Program-made: the position numbers and the translations under genes | Notes under the pieces: generated by a model | What the model was told of the DNA's origin: nothing | Seen by the model: the letters and a program-made list of their open reading frames with translations, nothing else | Database searches by the model: none | Source of the DNA: JBHHWH01 sp046756405 | GTDB lineage: Bacteria; Actinomycetota; Acidimicrobiia; Spongiisociales; ZC4RG35 | NCBI GenBank assembly: GCA_046756405.1 | Contig: JBHHWH010000001.1 | Span: 4,254-68,253 of the forward strand | Reading direction: 5' to 3' | DNA length: 64,000 nucleotides | Part shown: piece by piece, positions 46,955 to 56,387 of the stretch | Layout: every line of letters starts with the position of its first letter | Numbering within the stretch: position 1 is the first letter of the stretch

Positions 46955-47326
46955 GTGCTGAGACGGATCGGTCTCACCTTTGGTCGCTTTGTCGGACTGG
47001 CGGTGACGCTGTATGGCTTGTGGTTGTTGGGGGTGACGGTTTTTCACCTCCTCACCGGCCCGGCCGATTACGAATCGAGCCTGATCGTGGTACTCATTCT
47101 GGGCTCTGGCGCTTTGTCGGCAGCGGGTGGCATCATCTACCTCCTGAGCTTCGACGGCTCACCCGCTTGGCGCAGCCGTAGGATCCGAGCCTGGGCGGTG
47201 GCATCGATGATCGTCGGAACCCTGCTCCCCAATAGCCTCAGCTTCTTCCTCTTCCCGATGACGCTGTTGGTCACAGCGACGGTGGTATTCGACCGTTCCC
47301 TTATGGGTACGGATCAGGCGGCATAA
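46955..47326 (+). CDS. Small four-helix membrane protein of unknown function
   Basis: 123 residues from a GTG, nine bases after the lipoprotein gene. Hydrophobic segments lie at about 8-33 (including GLAVTLYGLWLLGVTVFHLL), 43-65, 78-98 and 100-114. There are few charged residues in the helices and no recognised motif. It is probably in the same transcript as the lipoprotein hydrolase, but nothing specific links them. Confidence 0.55.
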   Translation: MLRRIGLTFGRFVGLAVTLYGLWLLGVTVFHLLTGPADYESSLIVVLILGSGALSAAGGIIYLLSFDGSPAWRSRRIRAWAVASMIVGTLLPNSLSFFLFPMTLLVTATVVFDRSLMGTDQAA

Positions 47327-47403
47327 CGCCAGCCGGGATCGCGTTCCCCATCCCACCACATCCGAATGTGATTGACAGCAGCGTCAGCAAAAGGAGGAGA
47401 GCC

Positions 47404-47487
47404 GTGGCGAGAGTGATCATCGTGGGAGACGGAGCGGGGGGACTGTCCGCGGCATTGTTCCTGGCCAAGAACGGCCACGAGGTCTAA
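47404..47487 (+). pseudogene. Remnant of an FAD/NAD(P)-dependent oxidoreductase N-terminus
   Basis: AAAGGAGGAGAGCC precedes GTG GCG AGA and a perfect dinucleotide-binding start: VARVIIVGDGAGGLSAALFL, then AKNGHEV, then TAA. Past the stop, VFGR continues the expected sequence (usually V-T-V-F-G), so one codon has become a stop. About four codons later similarity ends and the rest of the gene is gone. TTGACA about 25 bases before the ribosome site may be the old promoter. It is a recent relic, trimmed at its 3' side by the sequence before the aldehyde dehydrogenase operon. Confidence 0.7.
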
Positions 47488-47563
47488 GTCTTCGGACGTC
47501 CCACAAACCCTCCTCAAGGTCAGGATGTCGCGATCACCACTTGAAACCACCCCCATATCCGGA

Positions 47564-47582
47564 CCCTGGTGCATTAGGTACG
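47564..47582 (+). repeat. 19-bp repeat copy B
   Basis: CCCTGGTGCATTAGGTACG, identical to the sequence before mfd (40372-40390, minus strand). Here it points into the 3' end of a convergent gene, next to the flavoprotein relic, and no start codon follows. Confidence 0.6.
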
Positions 47583-47586
47583 AGGG

Positions 47587-48432
47587 TTAGAGGCCCTTGG
47601 GGTGCCAGACCGTCTTGGTCTCGGTGAAGGCGGCGATCAGGTAGGGGCTTTGGTCGGGGACGTTGCTCGGGGCCACCACCCGCTTCACGTTGTGGACCGC
47701 ACCCTCCTGGATCCGCAGTAGCTGTTCCGGAGTGGCCCCGGAAGCGTCGATGGCATTCACATCCATGTGGTCGGCGAGGACTGGCACCAGCTCCTCCTTG
47801 AAGCCGGTGAGGATGTTCACCACACCTCCGGGCACATCCGAGGTGTCCAGCACCTCGGCCAGGTCAACCGCCGCCATCGGTGCCTCCTCGGAGGCCAGCA
47901 CCACCACCGTGTTTCCCGGGACCAGGATCGGTGCCAGGCGGGAGATGAGACCCAAAAGCGCCGGACGTTCCGGTGCCACCAGTCCCACCACCCCGGTCGG
48001 CTCGGGTGAGGAGATGTTGAAGAAGGGCCCTGCCACCGGGTTCAGGTTCCCGTAAATCTGGGCGAACTTGTCACACCAGCCGGCGTACCAGACCAGCCGG
48101 TCGACCGATTCGGTCACCTCGCGGCGGGCGGCCGCCGGGGTGGCGCCCAGGTCCCGGAGGTGGTCGACGAAGGTTCCTCGCCGGTCCTCCAAGGTCTCGG
48201 CGATCCGGTAGAGGATCTGGCCCCGGTTGTAGCCGGTGCGTCCTGCCCAGCCCTCCTGGGCCTTTCGGGCGGTGCGGACCGCGTCCCTCAGGTCCTTGCG
48301 GCTGGCCTGGGCGACCCGGGCCAGCACCTGACCGTCGGCGCCCAGGGCTGGATAGGACCTGCCCGACTCGGAGCGAGGGAACTTGCCCCCGATGTAGAGC
48401 TTGTAGGTCTTCTTGACCGCCAACCGGGCCAT
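47587..48432 (-). CDS. Aldehyde dehydrogenase-like protein lacking the catalytic half
   Basis: 281 residues from the ATG at 48432, which overlaps the stop of the full dehydrogenase (TGATG). It starts like an ALDH (YKLYIGGKFPRSESGRSYP) and has the NAD-binding part (PTGVVGLVAPERPALLGLIS, LVPGNTVVVLASEEAPM). It then passes straight to a C-terminal tail (LIAAFTETKTVWHPKGL). The catalytic Cys loop and the ELGGK glutamate are absent. Since the frame is clean and the fusion point smooth, it is likely a structural or regulatory partner of the neighbouring ALDH rather than a broken gene. Confidence 0.75.
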   Translation of the reverse strand: MARLAVKKTYKLYIGGKFPRSESGRSYPALGADGQVLARVAQASRKDLRDAVRTARKAQEGWAGRTGYNRGQILYRIAETLEDRRGTFVDHLRDLGATPAAARREVTESVDRLVWYAGWCDKFAQIYGNLNPVAGPFFNISSPEPTGVVGLVAPERPALLGLISRLAPILVPGNTVVVLASEEAPMAAVDLAEVLDTSDVPGGVVNILTGFKEELVPVLADHMDVNAIDASGATPEQLLRIQEGAVHNVKRVVAPSNVPDQSPYLIAAFTETKTVWHPKGL

Positions 48433-49904
48433 CAGTGCACCCCGTCCAGGTAGGCAAGGAGACCGTGACGGCCGCCCTCGCGTCCGAAGCCCGACTCCTT
48501 GTAGCCACCGAAGGGCGAGGTGGGGTCGAACTTGTTGTAGGTATTGGCCCACACCACACCGGCCTTCATCCGGTCGGCCATCCACAGGATGCGGGAGCCC
48601 TTCGTAGTCCACACCCCAGCGGACAGGCCGTACGGGGTGTTGTTGGCCTTCTGTACCGCCTCGTCGGGGGTGCGGAAGGTAAGTATGGAGAGCACCGGAC
48701 CGAAGATCTCCTCCTGGGCGATACGATGCGACTGGGACACCCCGGTGAACAGGGTGGGCCTAAACCAGAATCCCCGCCGGGGAAGGGGACAGTCTGGCTG
48801 GTACATCTCAGCGCCCTCGGCCTTGCCCGCCTCCACCAGCTCGGAGATCTTTTCCAACTGGGCGCGGCTGTTGATCGCTCCGATGTCGGTGTTCTTGTCC
48901 AGGGGGTCGCCCACCCGAAGGGTGGAGAGACGCCGTTTCAGCTTCTCCACGAACCGGTCGTGGATGTTCTCCTGGACGAAGAGGCGGCTGCCGGCACAGC
49001 AGACATGGCCCTGGTTGAAGAAGATCCCGTTTATCACCCCTTCGATGGCCTGGTCAAGGGGGGCGTCTTCGAAGATGACGTGGGCGGCTTTGCCTCCCAG
49101 CTCCAGGGTGAGGCTCTTGGAGGTGCCGGCGAGGCGCGACTGGATGATCTTTCCCACCTCCGTCGATCCGGTGAAGGCGACCTTGTCCACATCGGGGTGG
49201 CCCACCACCGCGGCACCGGTGGCGCCGGCGCCGGTGACAACGTTCAGCACTCCGGGGGGCAGACCGGCCTCGGTGGCGATCTGAGCGAAGAGTAGGGCAG
49301 TCAGGGGGGTGGTCTCGGCGGGCTTGAGCACCACAGTGTTCCCAGCGGCCAGGGCAGGAGCCACCTTCCAGGCCAGCATCATCAACGGGAAGTTCCACGG
49401 GATGACCTGGCCCGCCACCCCGAGGGGTCTCGGATTCAGGCCGGGGAAGGCGTACTCCAACTTGTCGGCCCACCCGGCGTAGTAGAAGAAGTGGGCGGCC
49501 ACCAGGGGAAGGTCCACATCCCGGGACTCCTTGATCGGCTTGCCACCGTCGAGGGTCTCCAACACCGCCAGTTCCCGGGACCGCTCCTGGATCATTCGGG
49601 CGATGCGGAACAGGAACTTGGCCCGCTCCTTCGGTGGCATCGGGCCCCACACCTCGGTGAAGGCTCGCCGGGCGGCGGCCACGGCGTCGTCCACGTCGGC
49701 GGGGCCCGCCTCTGCCACCTCGGCGAGGGTCTCCTCGGTGGCCGGGTTGATGGTGGGGAAGTACTTCCGCGACCGGGGACGGCGGAATTCGCCGTCGATG
49801 AACAGCCCGTAGCGGTCGTCCACCGAAACGACGGCGGTGGACTCCTTCGACTCCGCATACTCCCAGAGGAGGGGCTCGTGGCGGGTGGTGGGAACTTTGG
49901 GCAT
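48432..49904 (-). CDS. Aldehyde dehydrogenase
   Basis: NAD(P)-dependent oxidation of an aldehyde to its acid. 490 residues. N-terminal FIDGEFRRPRS, NAD fold VIPWNFPLMMLAWKVAPALA, FTGSTEVGK, general base in LTLELGGKAAHVIFEDA, catalytic cysteine in FFNQGHVCCAGSRLFV, and EEIFGPVLSILTF. It starts 2 bases after deoC; the acetaldehyde made by deoxyribose-phosphate aldolase is a plausible substrate. The stop overlaps the following ALDH-like gene. Confidence 0.94.
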   Translation of the reverse strand: MPKVPTTRHEPLLWEYAESKESTAVVSVDDRYGLFIDGEFRRPRSRKYFPTINPATEETLAEVAEAGPADVDDAVAAARRAFTEVWGPMPPKERAKFLFRIARMIQERSRELAVLETLDGGKPIKESRDVDLPLVAAHFFYYAGWADKLEYAFPGLNPRPLGVAGQVIPWNFPLMMLAWKVAPALAAGNTVVLKPAETTPLTALLFAQIATEAGLPPGVLNVVTGAGATGAAVVGHPDVDKVAFTGSTEVGKIIQSRLAGTSKSLTLELGGKAAHVIFEDAPLDQAIEGVINGIFFNQGHVCCAGSRLFVQENIHDRFVEKLKRRLSTLRVGDPLDKNTDIGAINSRAQLEKISELVEAGKAEGAEMYQPDCPLPRRGFWFRPTLFTGVSQSHRIAQEEIFGPVLSILTFRTPDEAVQKANNTPYGLSAGVWTTKGSRILWMADRMKAGVVWANTYNKFDPTSPFGGYKESGFGREGGRHGLLAYLDGVH

Positions 49905-49906
49905 GG

Positions 49907-50860
49907 TCAGGCCTCGGTGAAGTAGTCGGGGGACGGATACCGACCCGTCTCCAGCCAGCGAATCTGCATCAGCACGTCGTTGAGGAGCGACGAGGCGCCG
50001 AACCGAAACAGGTCAGGCGTCATCCAGGCGGCGCCCAGGGTCTCGTGGAGAACAAGGAGATATTTGATGGCGTCCTTCGAGGTCCGGATCCCCCCGGCCG
50101 GCTTCATCCCCACCAACACCCCGGAGGCGTCGTGGAAGTCGCGGATCGCCTCCAGCATCACCAGCGTCACCTCCAGGGTGGCGGCCGGGGAGACCTTTCC
50201 GGTGGAGGTCTTGATGAAGTCGGCTCCGGCGGCCATGGCCAGCATCGCCGCCCGGCGCACGCTGTCCAGAGTCCCCAGCTCCCCGGTCTCGAGGATCACC
50301 TTCAGATGGGCTTCACCGCAGGCCTCCTTGACCCGGCGGATCTCGTCGAAGACCTTGAAGTAATTGCCGCCGAGGAACGCACCGCGGTCGATGACCATGT
50401 CGATCTCATGGACCCCTAGGGCCGCCACCCGCTTCGCCTCCTCCACCTTCAGGTCGGTGTCGGCCATCCCGGAGGGGAAGTAGGTGGCGACACTGGCCAC
50501 CTTGACGCCGGAGCCCTCCGTGGCGTGGAGGGCGTAGGGGACCATCGCCGGGTAGACACACACCGCGGCCACCGGCGGCACCGAAGGGTCGGTGGGGTCG
50601 GGCCGGATCGCCTTCGCCGCCAACTGGGCCACCTTGCCCGGGGTGTCCTTTCCCTCCAGGGTGGTCAGATCCATCATCCGCACGATGAGGTCGAGGGCAG
50701 CCCGCTTCGAATCTCGCTTGATGGATCGCCGGGAAAGGGCGGCTACCCGTTCGGCCACCCCGACTTCGTCCACGGAGGGAACGCTACGGAGAAAGGTGCG
50801 AAGGGTGGGCGTGGTGATCCGATCCGGCAGGATCGAGGTGCGAGTCTGGGCGAGGGTCAC
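49907..50860 (-). CDS. deoC: Deoxyribose-phosphate aldolase
   Basis: Cleaves 2-deoxyribose 5-phosphate into acetaldehyde and glyceraldehyde 3-phosphate. 317 residues, class I TIM-barrel aldolase. VCVYPAMVPYA and VATYFPSGM open the barrel. KVILETGEL, the Schiff-base lysine in ADFIKTSTGK and the second lysine in VGMKPAGGIRT complete the active site. The N-terminus is about 50 residues longer than E. coli DeoC, as in several actinobacteria. GTG start. It leads an operon with two ALDH-family genes that could oxidise the acetaldehyde. Confidence 0.95.
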   Translation of the reverse strand: MTLAQTRTSILPDRITTPTLRTFLRSVPSVDEVGVAERVAALSRRSIKRDSKRAALDLIVRMMDLTTLEGKDTPGKVAQLAAKAIRPDPTDPSVPPVAAVCVYPAMVPYALHATEGSGVKVASVATYFPSGMADTDLKVEEAKRVAALGVHEIDMVIDRGAFLGGNYFKVFDEIRRVKEACGEAHLKVILETGELGTLDSVRRAAMLAMAAGADFIKTSTGKVSPAATLEVTLVMLEAIRDFHDASGVLVGMKPAGGIRTSKDAIKYLLVLHETLGAAWMTPDLFRFGASSLLNDVLMQIRWLETGRYPSPDYFTEA

Positions 50861-50888
50861 GGCACCTTCAATGCTAGGGAGTCCGCCG

Positions 50889-51974
50889 TCAGGCGCCAGC
50901 GGAGCCCAAGTAGCGGAGGGTCAGATCCTGGTTGAGGGTCATGTCCATGGTGAATTCGACCAGCTCGTTAATGGTCTCGTCGGGCATGGCCACGTCCATG
51001 GTGAAGTGAATCGAGCTAGTGATCTCCGCACGCTGCACGATCCCGCTCTCCGGGTCGAGCCGGCTCGTCGACGCGGAGCGGCTCGGGTCGATGGTGAAGA
51101 GAAACTTCATCGCCTCGGTTAGTGCGGTCATCTCCGCTTCCTCCTCCTCGGTGGCGTCCTCGGGGAGGAACGCCTCGAAGAACCCGGCCAAGAACTCGCC
51201 CAGGTCGAACTGGATCTGAGAGGTGAAGGTGTTGGCCTCGATGACGAAGACCTCGACACCGTCGACCTCGTCTGTGCCGATTACCCGACCTTCGATGGTG
51301 GTAACCACCGGCTCGTCGCCGAAGGGCATCGGGGTTTCGATCGTCTCGGTCCACGTGTCGCCGACCGTCACTTCGTCGTCGGGAAGGGGTGGACCGAAGA
51401 AGCTCTCGATCTGAGCCCCTGGCATCGAACCTCCCCCCAGAAAGTCCATTCCTCCCAGCAGGTCATCGCTGCCGCCGGGATCAGGGATCACGTTGCCCTT
51501 CTCATCAATGATGATCGTGGCCTCGACCGGTTCCAGGACGGCGAAGTCGGGCGCCTGGTCGGGATCGACGAGCTCACCGTCAACAGTTCCGCTCACTTCG
51601 ACGCCTTTGAACTCGCCAGTGATGGTGATGGCGTAGGTTCCCGGCTCCGGTCCGGCGGCGACGTCGTAGGCGAAGGTGGCAGTCGCCTCCATGCGCAGAT
51701 CAGCCTCTCCGGGGAGCTCGTCGCCGTCCACGGCGGACGGATCGCCTGAAGAGGTCATGGCGATGTCCTGAACCAGGATGACTTCGTACGTGAACGTATC
51801 CCCCGCCTCGAGTGAGTAGCTGAGCCGTATCGCCTCGGGAACAGCCGCTTCCGAGGACGATGATGGCCGGTCCCCTCCAGAGGGAGGCGTCGTTGCCGTG
51901 GTCCCACCCGCACCGCAAGCGGTGAGAACCAGGGCAAGGGCGACAGCAGAGCGGGTAAGTGGGGAATTCACCAC
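50889..51974 (-). CDS. Secreted lipoprotein of unknown function
   Basis: 361 residues from a GTG. Signal SPLTRSAVALALVLTAC with lipobox L-T-A-C, then a low-complexity Ser/Thr/Gly/Pro linker and a beta-rich domain rich in acidic residues (for example VTVGDTWTETIETPM and GEFKGVEVSGTVDGEL). It resembles the DUF6263-like lipoproteins, but the match is weak. No enzyme motif. It is divergent from the EamA transporter, with only 23 bases between the starts. TAACCT with six bases before the GTG suggests a leaderless mRNA. Confidence 0.65.
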   Translation of the reverse strand: MVNSPLTRSAVALALVLTACGAGGTTATTPPSGGDRPSSSSEAAVPEAIRLSYSLEAGDTFTYEVILVQDIAMTSSGDPSAVDGDELPGEADLRMEATATFAYDVAAGPEPGTYAITITGEFKGVEVSGTVDGELVDPDQAPDFAVLEPVEATIIIDEKGNVIPDPGGSDDLLGGMDFLGGGSMPGAQIESFFGPPLPDDEVTVGDTWTETIETPMPFGDEPVVTTIEGRVIGTDEVDGVEVFVIEANTFTSQIQFDLGEFLAGFFEAFLPEDATEEEEAEMTALTEAMKFLFTIDPSRSASTSRLDPESGIVQRAEITSSIHFTMDVAMPDETINELVEFTMDMTLNQDLTLRYLGSAGA

Positions 51975-51997
51975 TCCAGGTTATCGGCGATCCGGAG

Positions 51998-52939
51998 ATG
52001 AACCCTGAACCCGGTTATGTTGTCGCCTCCGTGAATCCGTGGACACCCCTTGTGGCAGCCACCATCGGCTGGGCTTCGTCGGCGGTGCTCACCCGCACCC
52101 TCCTTTTGCGGGGAGTTGATGCCCTGACGGTGGTGCCGTTACGAATGGTGTTCGCCATAACTGCCCTGGGCGTCGTGATCGCTCTCACCGGAAGGTTCGG
52201 CACCCGGGATCTACGAGCATGGAGGCGGGGGGCGATCCTCGGTGTGGTAGGCATGGCCATCCCGATGCTGCTGATGACCTTCGGCCTGGAGGACCTGCCG
52301 GTGAGTATCGGTGGGCTTCTCATCGCTCTGATCCCCTTGGCAACGGTGGGCGCAGCTCACTTCCTGGTCGACGGTGAGCGTTTTGTTGCCCGCTCCCTGC
52401 CGGGGTTGTTGCTGGCCCTGGTCGGCTCCGGCGTCCTGGTGGGCCTTGGGGGGAACACGATCGAAGGGGTAGGCAATCTGTGGAGGGGAGTTCTGCTCAC
52501 CGTTGTCGGGGTGATCAGTGCGGGCTTCGGGGGTGCGCTGAGCCGCCGGTATGCCATGGAGATATCCAGCGACGAGTTGGTCCTGCCCCAGTTCGCTGTC
52601 GCCGCGGTGGTGCTCCTCACCCTGACCCCACTTTTCGGCATACAGGAGGTCTCGTCCATCGGCGCCGTCAACTGGCTGCTGGTGGCCGGTGTCGGTGTGG
52701 TGGGGACCACCCTCCCGTTCACCTCGCTCCTCATCGGAGCGGCCATAAATCCAGCGTCGCGCCTGGCCCTCATCGGGTATGCGGTTCCGGTGGGGGCGGT
52801 GCTTTTGGCGGTGATCTTCCTCGGCGAGTCGCTCACCATCGAGGTGGTGGTGGGAGCAGTGCTGATAATCGGCGGGGTGGTACTGGCCGAGAAGTACGGC
52901 AAACACGTGCCAGCTCCAGGAGTGGCGACCGCCCGCTGA
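51998..52939 (+). CDS. EamA/DMT-family transporter
   Basis: 313 residues from the ATG at 51998 with CGGAG just upstream; the frame continues to 51959, but that part overlaps the divergent gene. Ten hydrophobic segments form two EamA repeats: the first opens PWTPLVAATIGWASSAVL, the second LWRGVLLTVVGVISAGFGGA. The late helix has ALIGYAVPVGAVLLAVIFLGE, typical of DMT efflux proteins. The substrate is unknown (family members move amino acids, nucleosides or drugs). Confidence 0.9.
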   Translation: MNPEPGYVVASVNPWTPLVAATIGWASSAVLTRTLLLRGVDALTVVPLRMVFAITALGVVIALTGRFGTRDLRAWRRGAILGVVGMAIPMLLMTFGLEDLPVSIGGLLIALIPLATVGAAHFLVDGERFVARSLPGLLLALVGSGVLVGLGGNTIEGVGNLWRGVLLTVVGVISAGFGGALSRRYAMEISSDELVLPQFAVAAVVLLTLTPLFGIQEVSSIGAVNWLLVAGVGVVGTTLPFTSLLIGAAINPASRLALIGYAVPVGAVLLAVIFLGESLTIEVVVGAVLIIGGVVLAEKYGKHVPAPGVATAR

Positions 52940-53051
52940 GGCGGTCGGTGGACGGAACGCTCCCTATGGCAGTGCGGCGTAGAGTTCCCACTCGCCGGTC
53001 GGCGACAACTCCGCCCAACTCGGCTCCGACAAACTCTACCCTACGCCCTCC

Positions 53052-54710
<1,659 letters not shown>

Positions 54711-54765
54711 TCGTATCCGGGCAGCATCAGGGCAAACCCCTATTCCCGTGACCCTCGCGGTGCAA

Positions 54766-54771
54766 TAGGGT
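54766..54771 (+). promoter_or_regulatory. -10 box TAGGGT, leaderless start of the PGPGW-like gene
   Basis: TAGGGT, seven bases, ATG. The box overlaps an inverted repeat, CCCTATT (54739-54745) with AATAGGG (54764-54770), which could be a metG terminator or an operator. Confidence 0.55.
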
Positions 54772-54778
54772 CCCTCAT

Positions 54779-54988
54779 ATGCAACGAACAGGCAGGGTCA
54801 TAACCGGATTCGCCCTGGTGGCGGCGGGCGTAGCCATGCTGGCGCTGCCCGGACCGGGCCTGGTGACCATCGCCGCCGGGCTGGCTCTGTTAGCTCGCGA
54901 CCTCCGCTGGGCGGATCGCCTCCGCCAGCGGCTAGGAGCCGCCGAGTCCTACAGGCGGACGAGCCCTCAGGATCAGGAGGGCGGATAG
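54779..54988 (+). CDS. Small PGPGW-type membrane protein
   Basis: 69 residues. One or two membrane passes: VITGFALVAAGVAMLALPGPG, then LVTIAAGLALLARDL. The PGPGL turn and basic tail (LRWADRLRQRLGA) match the TIGR02611/PGPGW proteins of actinobacteria, whose function is unknown. Its last 16 bases overlap sodN on the other strand. The leaderless -10 upstream supports the start. Confidence 0.75.
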   Translation: MQRTGRVITGFALVAAGVAMLALPGPGLVTIAAGLALLARDLRWADRLRQRLGAAESYRRTSPQDQEGG

Positions 54989-55380
54989 ACCCCCATCCCC
55001 TTGGCCTTTTCGGTCTGCCAGAAGATGTCGGCGATCTCGTCGATCAGAGCGATCAGCTTCTCCCCTTCGGCGGGGTCCATCGACTTCTTGGCATCACCGG
55101 CCTGGTGGATGGCCCGCCAGAAGAGATCATCAAGCTGGGGGAACTGCTCCCGATGCTCAGCGGTGAAAAAGTCGGCCCACAGCACCATCAGATGGTGTTT
55201 GACCTCCTCCGCACGCTGCTCTTTGATGAAGACGGCCCGGTCCCTGAAGACCGGATCGTCAGAGGCCTGGTATTTCTGGGCGACCTTGAGGACCGACATG
55301 GCCTCGATTTTCGCCTGGGCCGGGTCGTAGACCCCGCAGTAGAGGTCACAGTGGGCATGGGCAATCGTGACTTGGCGCAT
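54973..55380 (-). CDS. sodN: Nickel superoxide dismutase, variant hook
   Basis: Dismutates superoxide; cytosolic homohexamer after removal of a short propeptide. 135 residues with AAGGAGAAGAG before the ATG. A 9-residue pro-region (MRQVTIAHA) precedes the mature start HCDLYCGVYDPAQAKIEA. Counting from that His1, Cys2, Cys6, Asp3, Tyr9, Glu17 and Arg47 (in FIKEQRAEE) are all kept. The usual Pro5 is Tyr. The rest matches NiSOD (VKHHLMVLWADFF, DEIADIFWQTEKA) with a C-terminal extension. The divergent neighbour encodes a SodX-like peptidase, the enzyme expected to expose His1. Confidence 0.92.
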   Translation of the reverse strand: MRQVTIAHAHCDLYCGVYDPAQAKIEAMSVLKVAQKYQASDDPVFRDRAVFIKEQRAEEVKHHLMVLWADFFTAEHREQFPQLDDLFWRAIHQAGDAKKSMDPAEGEKLIALIDEIADIFWQTEKAKGMGVYPPS

Positions 55381-55405
55381 CTCTTCTCCTTCCCTTATGG
55401 CCGAC

Positions 55406-55425
55406 GGCGGAGACCATACTCCGCC
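55406..55425. promoter_or_regulatory. Inverted repeat GGCGGAG-N6-CTCCGCC between sodN and the SodX-like gene
   Basis: Perfect 7-bp arms in the 52-base divergent promoter region. On the minus strand TATGGT, a possible sodN -10 box, lies in the spacer, so a bound regulator could act on both genes. Nickel- or iron-responsive control (Nur/Fur-type) would be expected for sodN, but this site does not resemble a consensus I can vouch for. Confidence 0.45.
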
Positions 55426-55432
55426 TCCGACC

Positions 55433-56377
55433 ATGACGATGAGACGCTTCCGGGTGGCCGAGCAATCGATGCTGCCCACCCTCCGCCCCGGCGAGGAGAT
55501 AGTCGCCACCGACTCCAGGCCGGCCCGCCCCGGCGACCTGGTGGTGTTTTCCCATCCTGACCGAAACCACTTCTGGATGGTGAAGCGGATGGTCTCCCCA
55601 CGAGAGCCGCTGGAGCAGGGACTGGCCTGGGTGGTCTCGGATAATCCGGAGGTCACCCGGGCCGACTCCCGCACCTTGGGACCGGTACCGCTGGCATCGC
55701 TGATGCCGGTGGTCACCCGTCTCGATGAGGGAACCTTCGTCGAGGCCTGCCGGCTCCTGGAAGCCGAAGACCAGGCCCTGGCGAAGGCCCTGGAGGTGTA
55801 TGGGATCCCTGAGTTCTGGCGGCGTCGGGAAGGGCTTCCAACCCTGGTGTGGCTGATCCTTGAACAGCAGGTCTCCCTGGCCTCGGGTCTGGCTACTTAC
55901 CGGCGTCTCGGGGAGGCCCTCGGAGAGATGACCGCCGAAGCCCTCGCCGGCCTCGACGTGGACGGCCTCCGTGCCCTCGGTATCACCCGCCAGAAGGCCG
56001 CCTACCTGGTGGAACTGGCTGGAGGCGTGATTCGCGGAGAGGTAGATCCGGACTCATGGGGAAAGCTCTCCTATCCCGAAGCCCGGGAGCGTCTACTGGC
56101 CCTGCGCGGTGTCGGTCCCTGGACCGCCGACACCTACCTCCTCTCGGTGGCTGGCCATCCGGACGTCTTTCCCACCGGGGACCGGGCGCTCCAGGTGGGG
56201 ACAGCCGAGGTTATGGGTCTGAGTTCGGTACCCGACGTTGAGGAGCTGGAGATCCTGTCCCAACCCTGGCGGCCGGTGCGGGCGGTCGCAGCGCGGATCA
56301 TTTGGCATGCCTACCTGGCAGCACGGGGGAAGGCCGAACCCGCCGACCCTGTGCACGGGCCTTCGAAAACGGCGTAG
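55433..56377 (+). CDS. SodX-like S26 peptidase fused to AlkA-type DNA-3-methyladenine glycosylase
   Basis: 314 residues from the ATG at 55433 (another ATG two codons on). Residues 1-95 are a signal-peptidase-like domain without a membrane anchor: nucleophile Ser12 in EQSMLPTLRPGEEIV and general base Lys51 in FWMVKRMV, with GPVPLASLMPVV at its end. This fits SodX, the NiSOD propeptide peptidase. From about 98 a complete HhH-GPD glycosylase follows: LILEQQVSLASGLATYRRL, hairpin LLALRGVGPWTADTYLL, and catalytic Asp in PTGDRALQV. The frame is continuous. An internal start at Met91 could also give a free glycosylase. Confidence 0.85.
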   Translation: MTMRRFRVAEQSMLPTLRPGEEIVATDSRPARPGDLVVFSHPDRNHFWMVKRMVSPREPLEQGLAWVVSDNPEVTRADSRTLGPVPLASLMPVVTRLDEGTFVEACRLLEAEDQALAKALEVYGIPEFWRRREGLPTLVWLILEQQVSLASGLATYRRLGEALGEMTAEALAGLDVDGLRALGITRQKAAYLVELAGGVIRGEVDPDSWGKLSYPEARERLLALRGVGPWTADTYLLSVAGHPDVFPTGDRALQVGTAEVMGLSSVPDVEELEILSQPWRPVRAVAARIIWHAYLAARGKAEPADPVHGPSKTA

Positions 56378-56380
56378 AGT
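56375..56380 (+). promoter_or_regulatory. -10 box TAGAGT, leaderless start of the ACT protein
   Basis: TAGAGT, seven bases, GTG at 56388, immediately followed by ATG. The spacing favours the GTG as start. The box overlaps the end of the glycosylase gene. Confidence 0.55.
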
Positions 56381-56387
56381 CGGTTAT

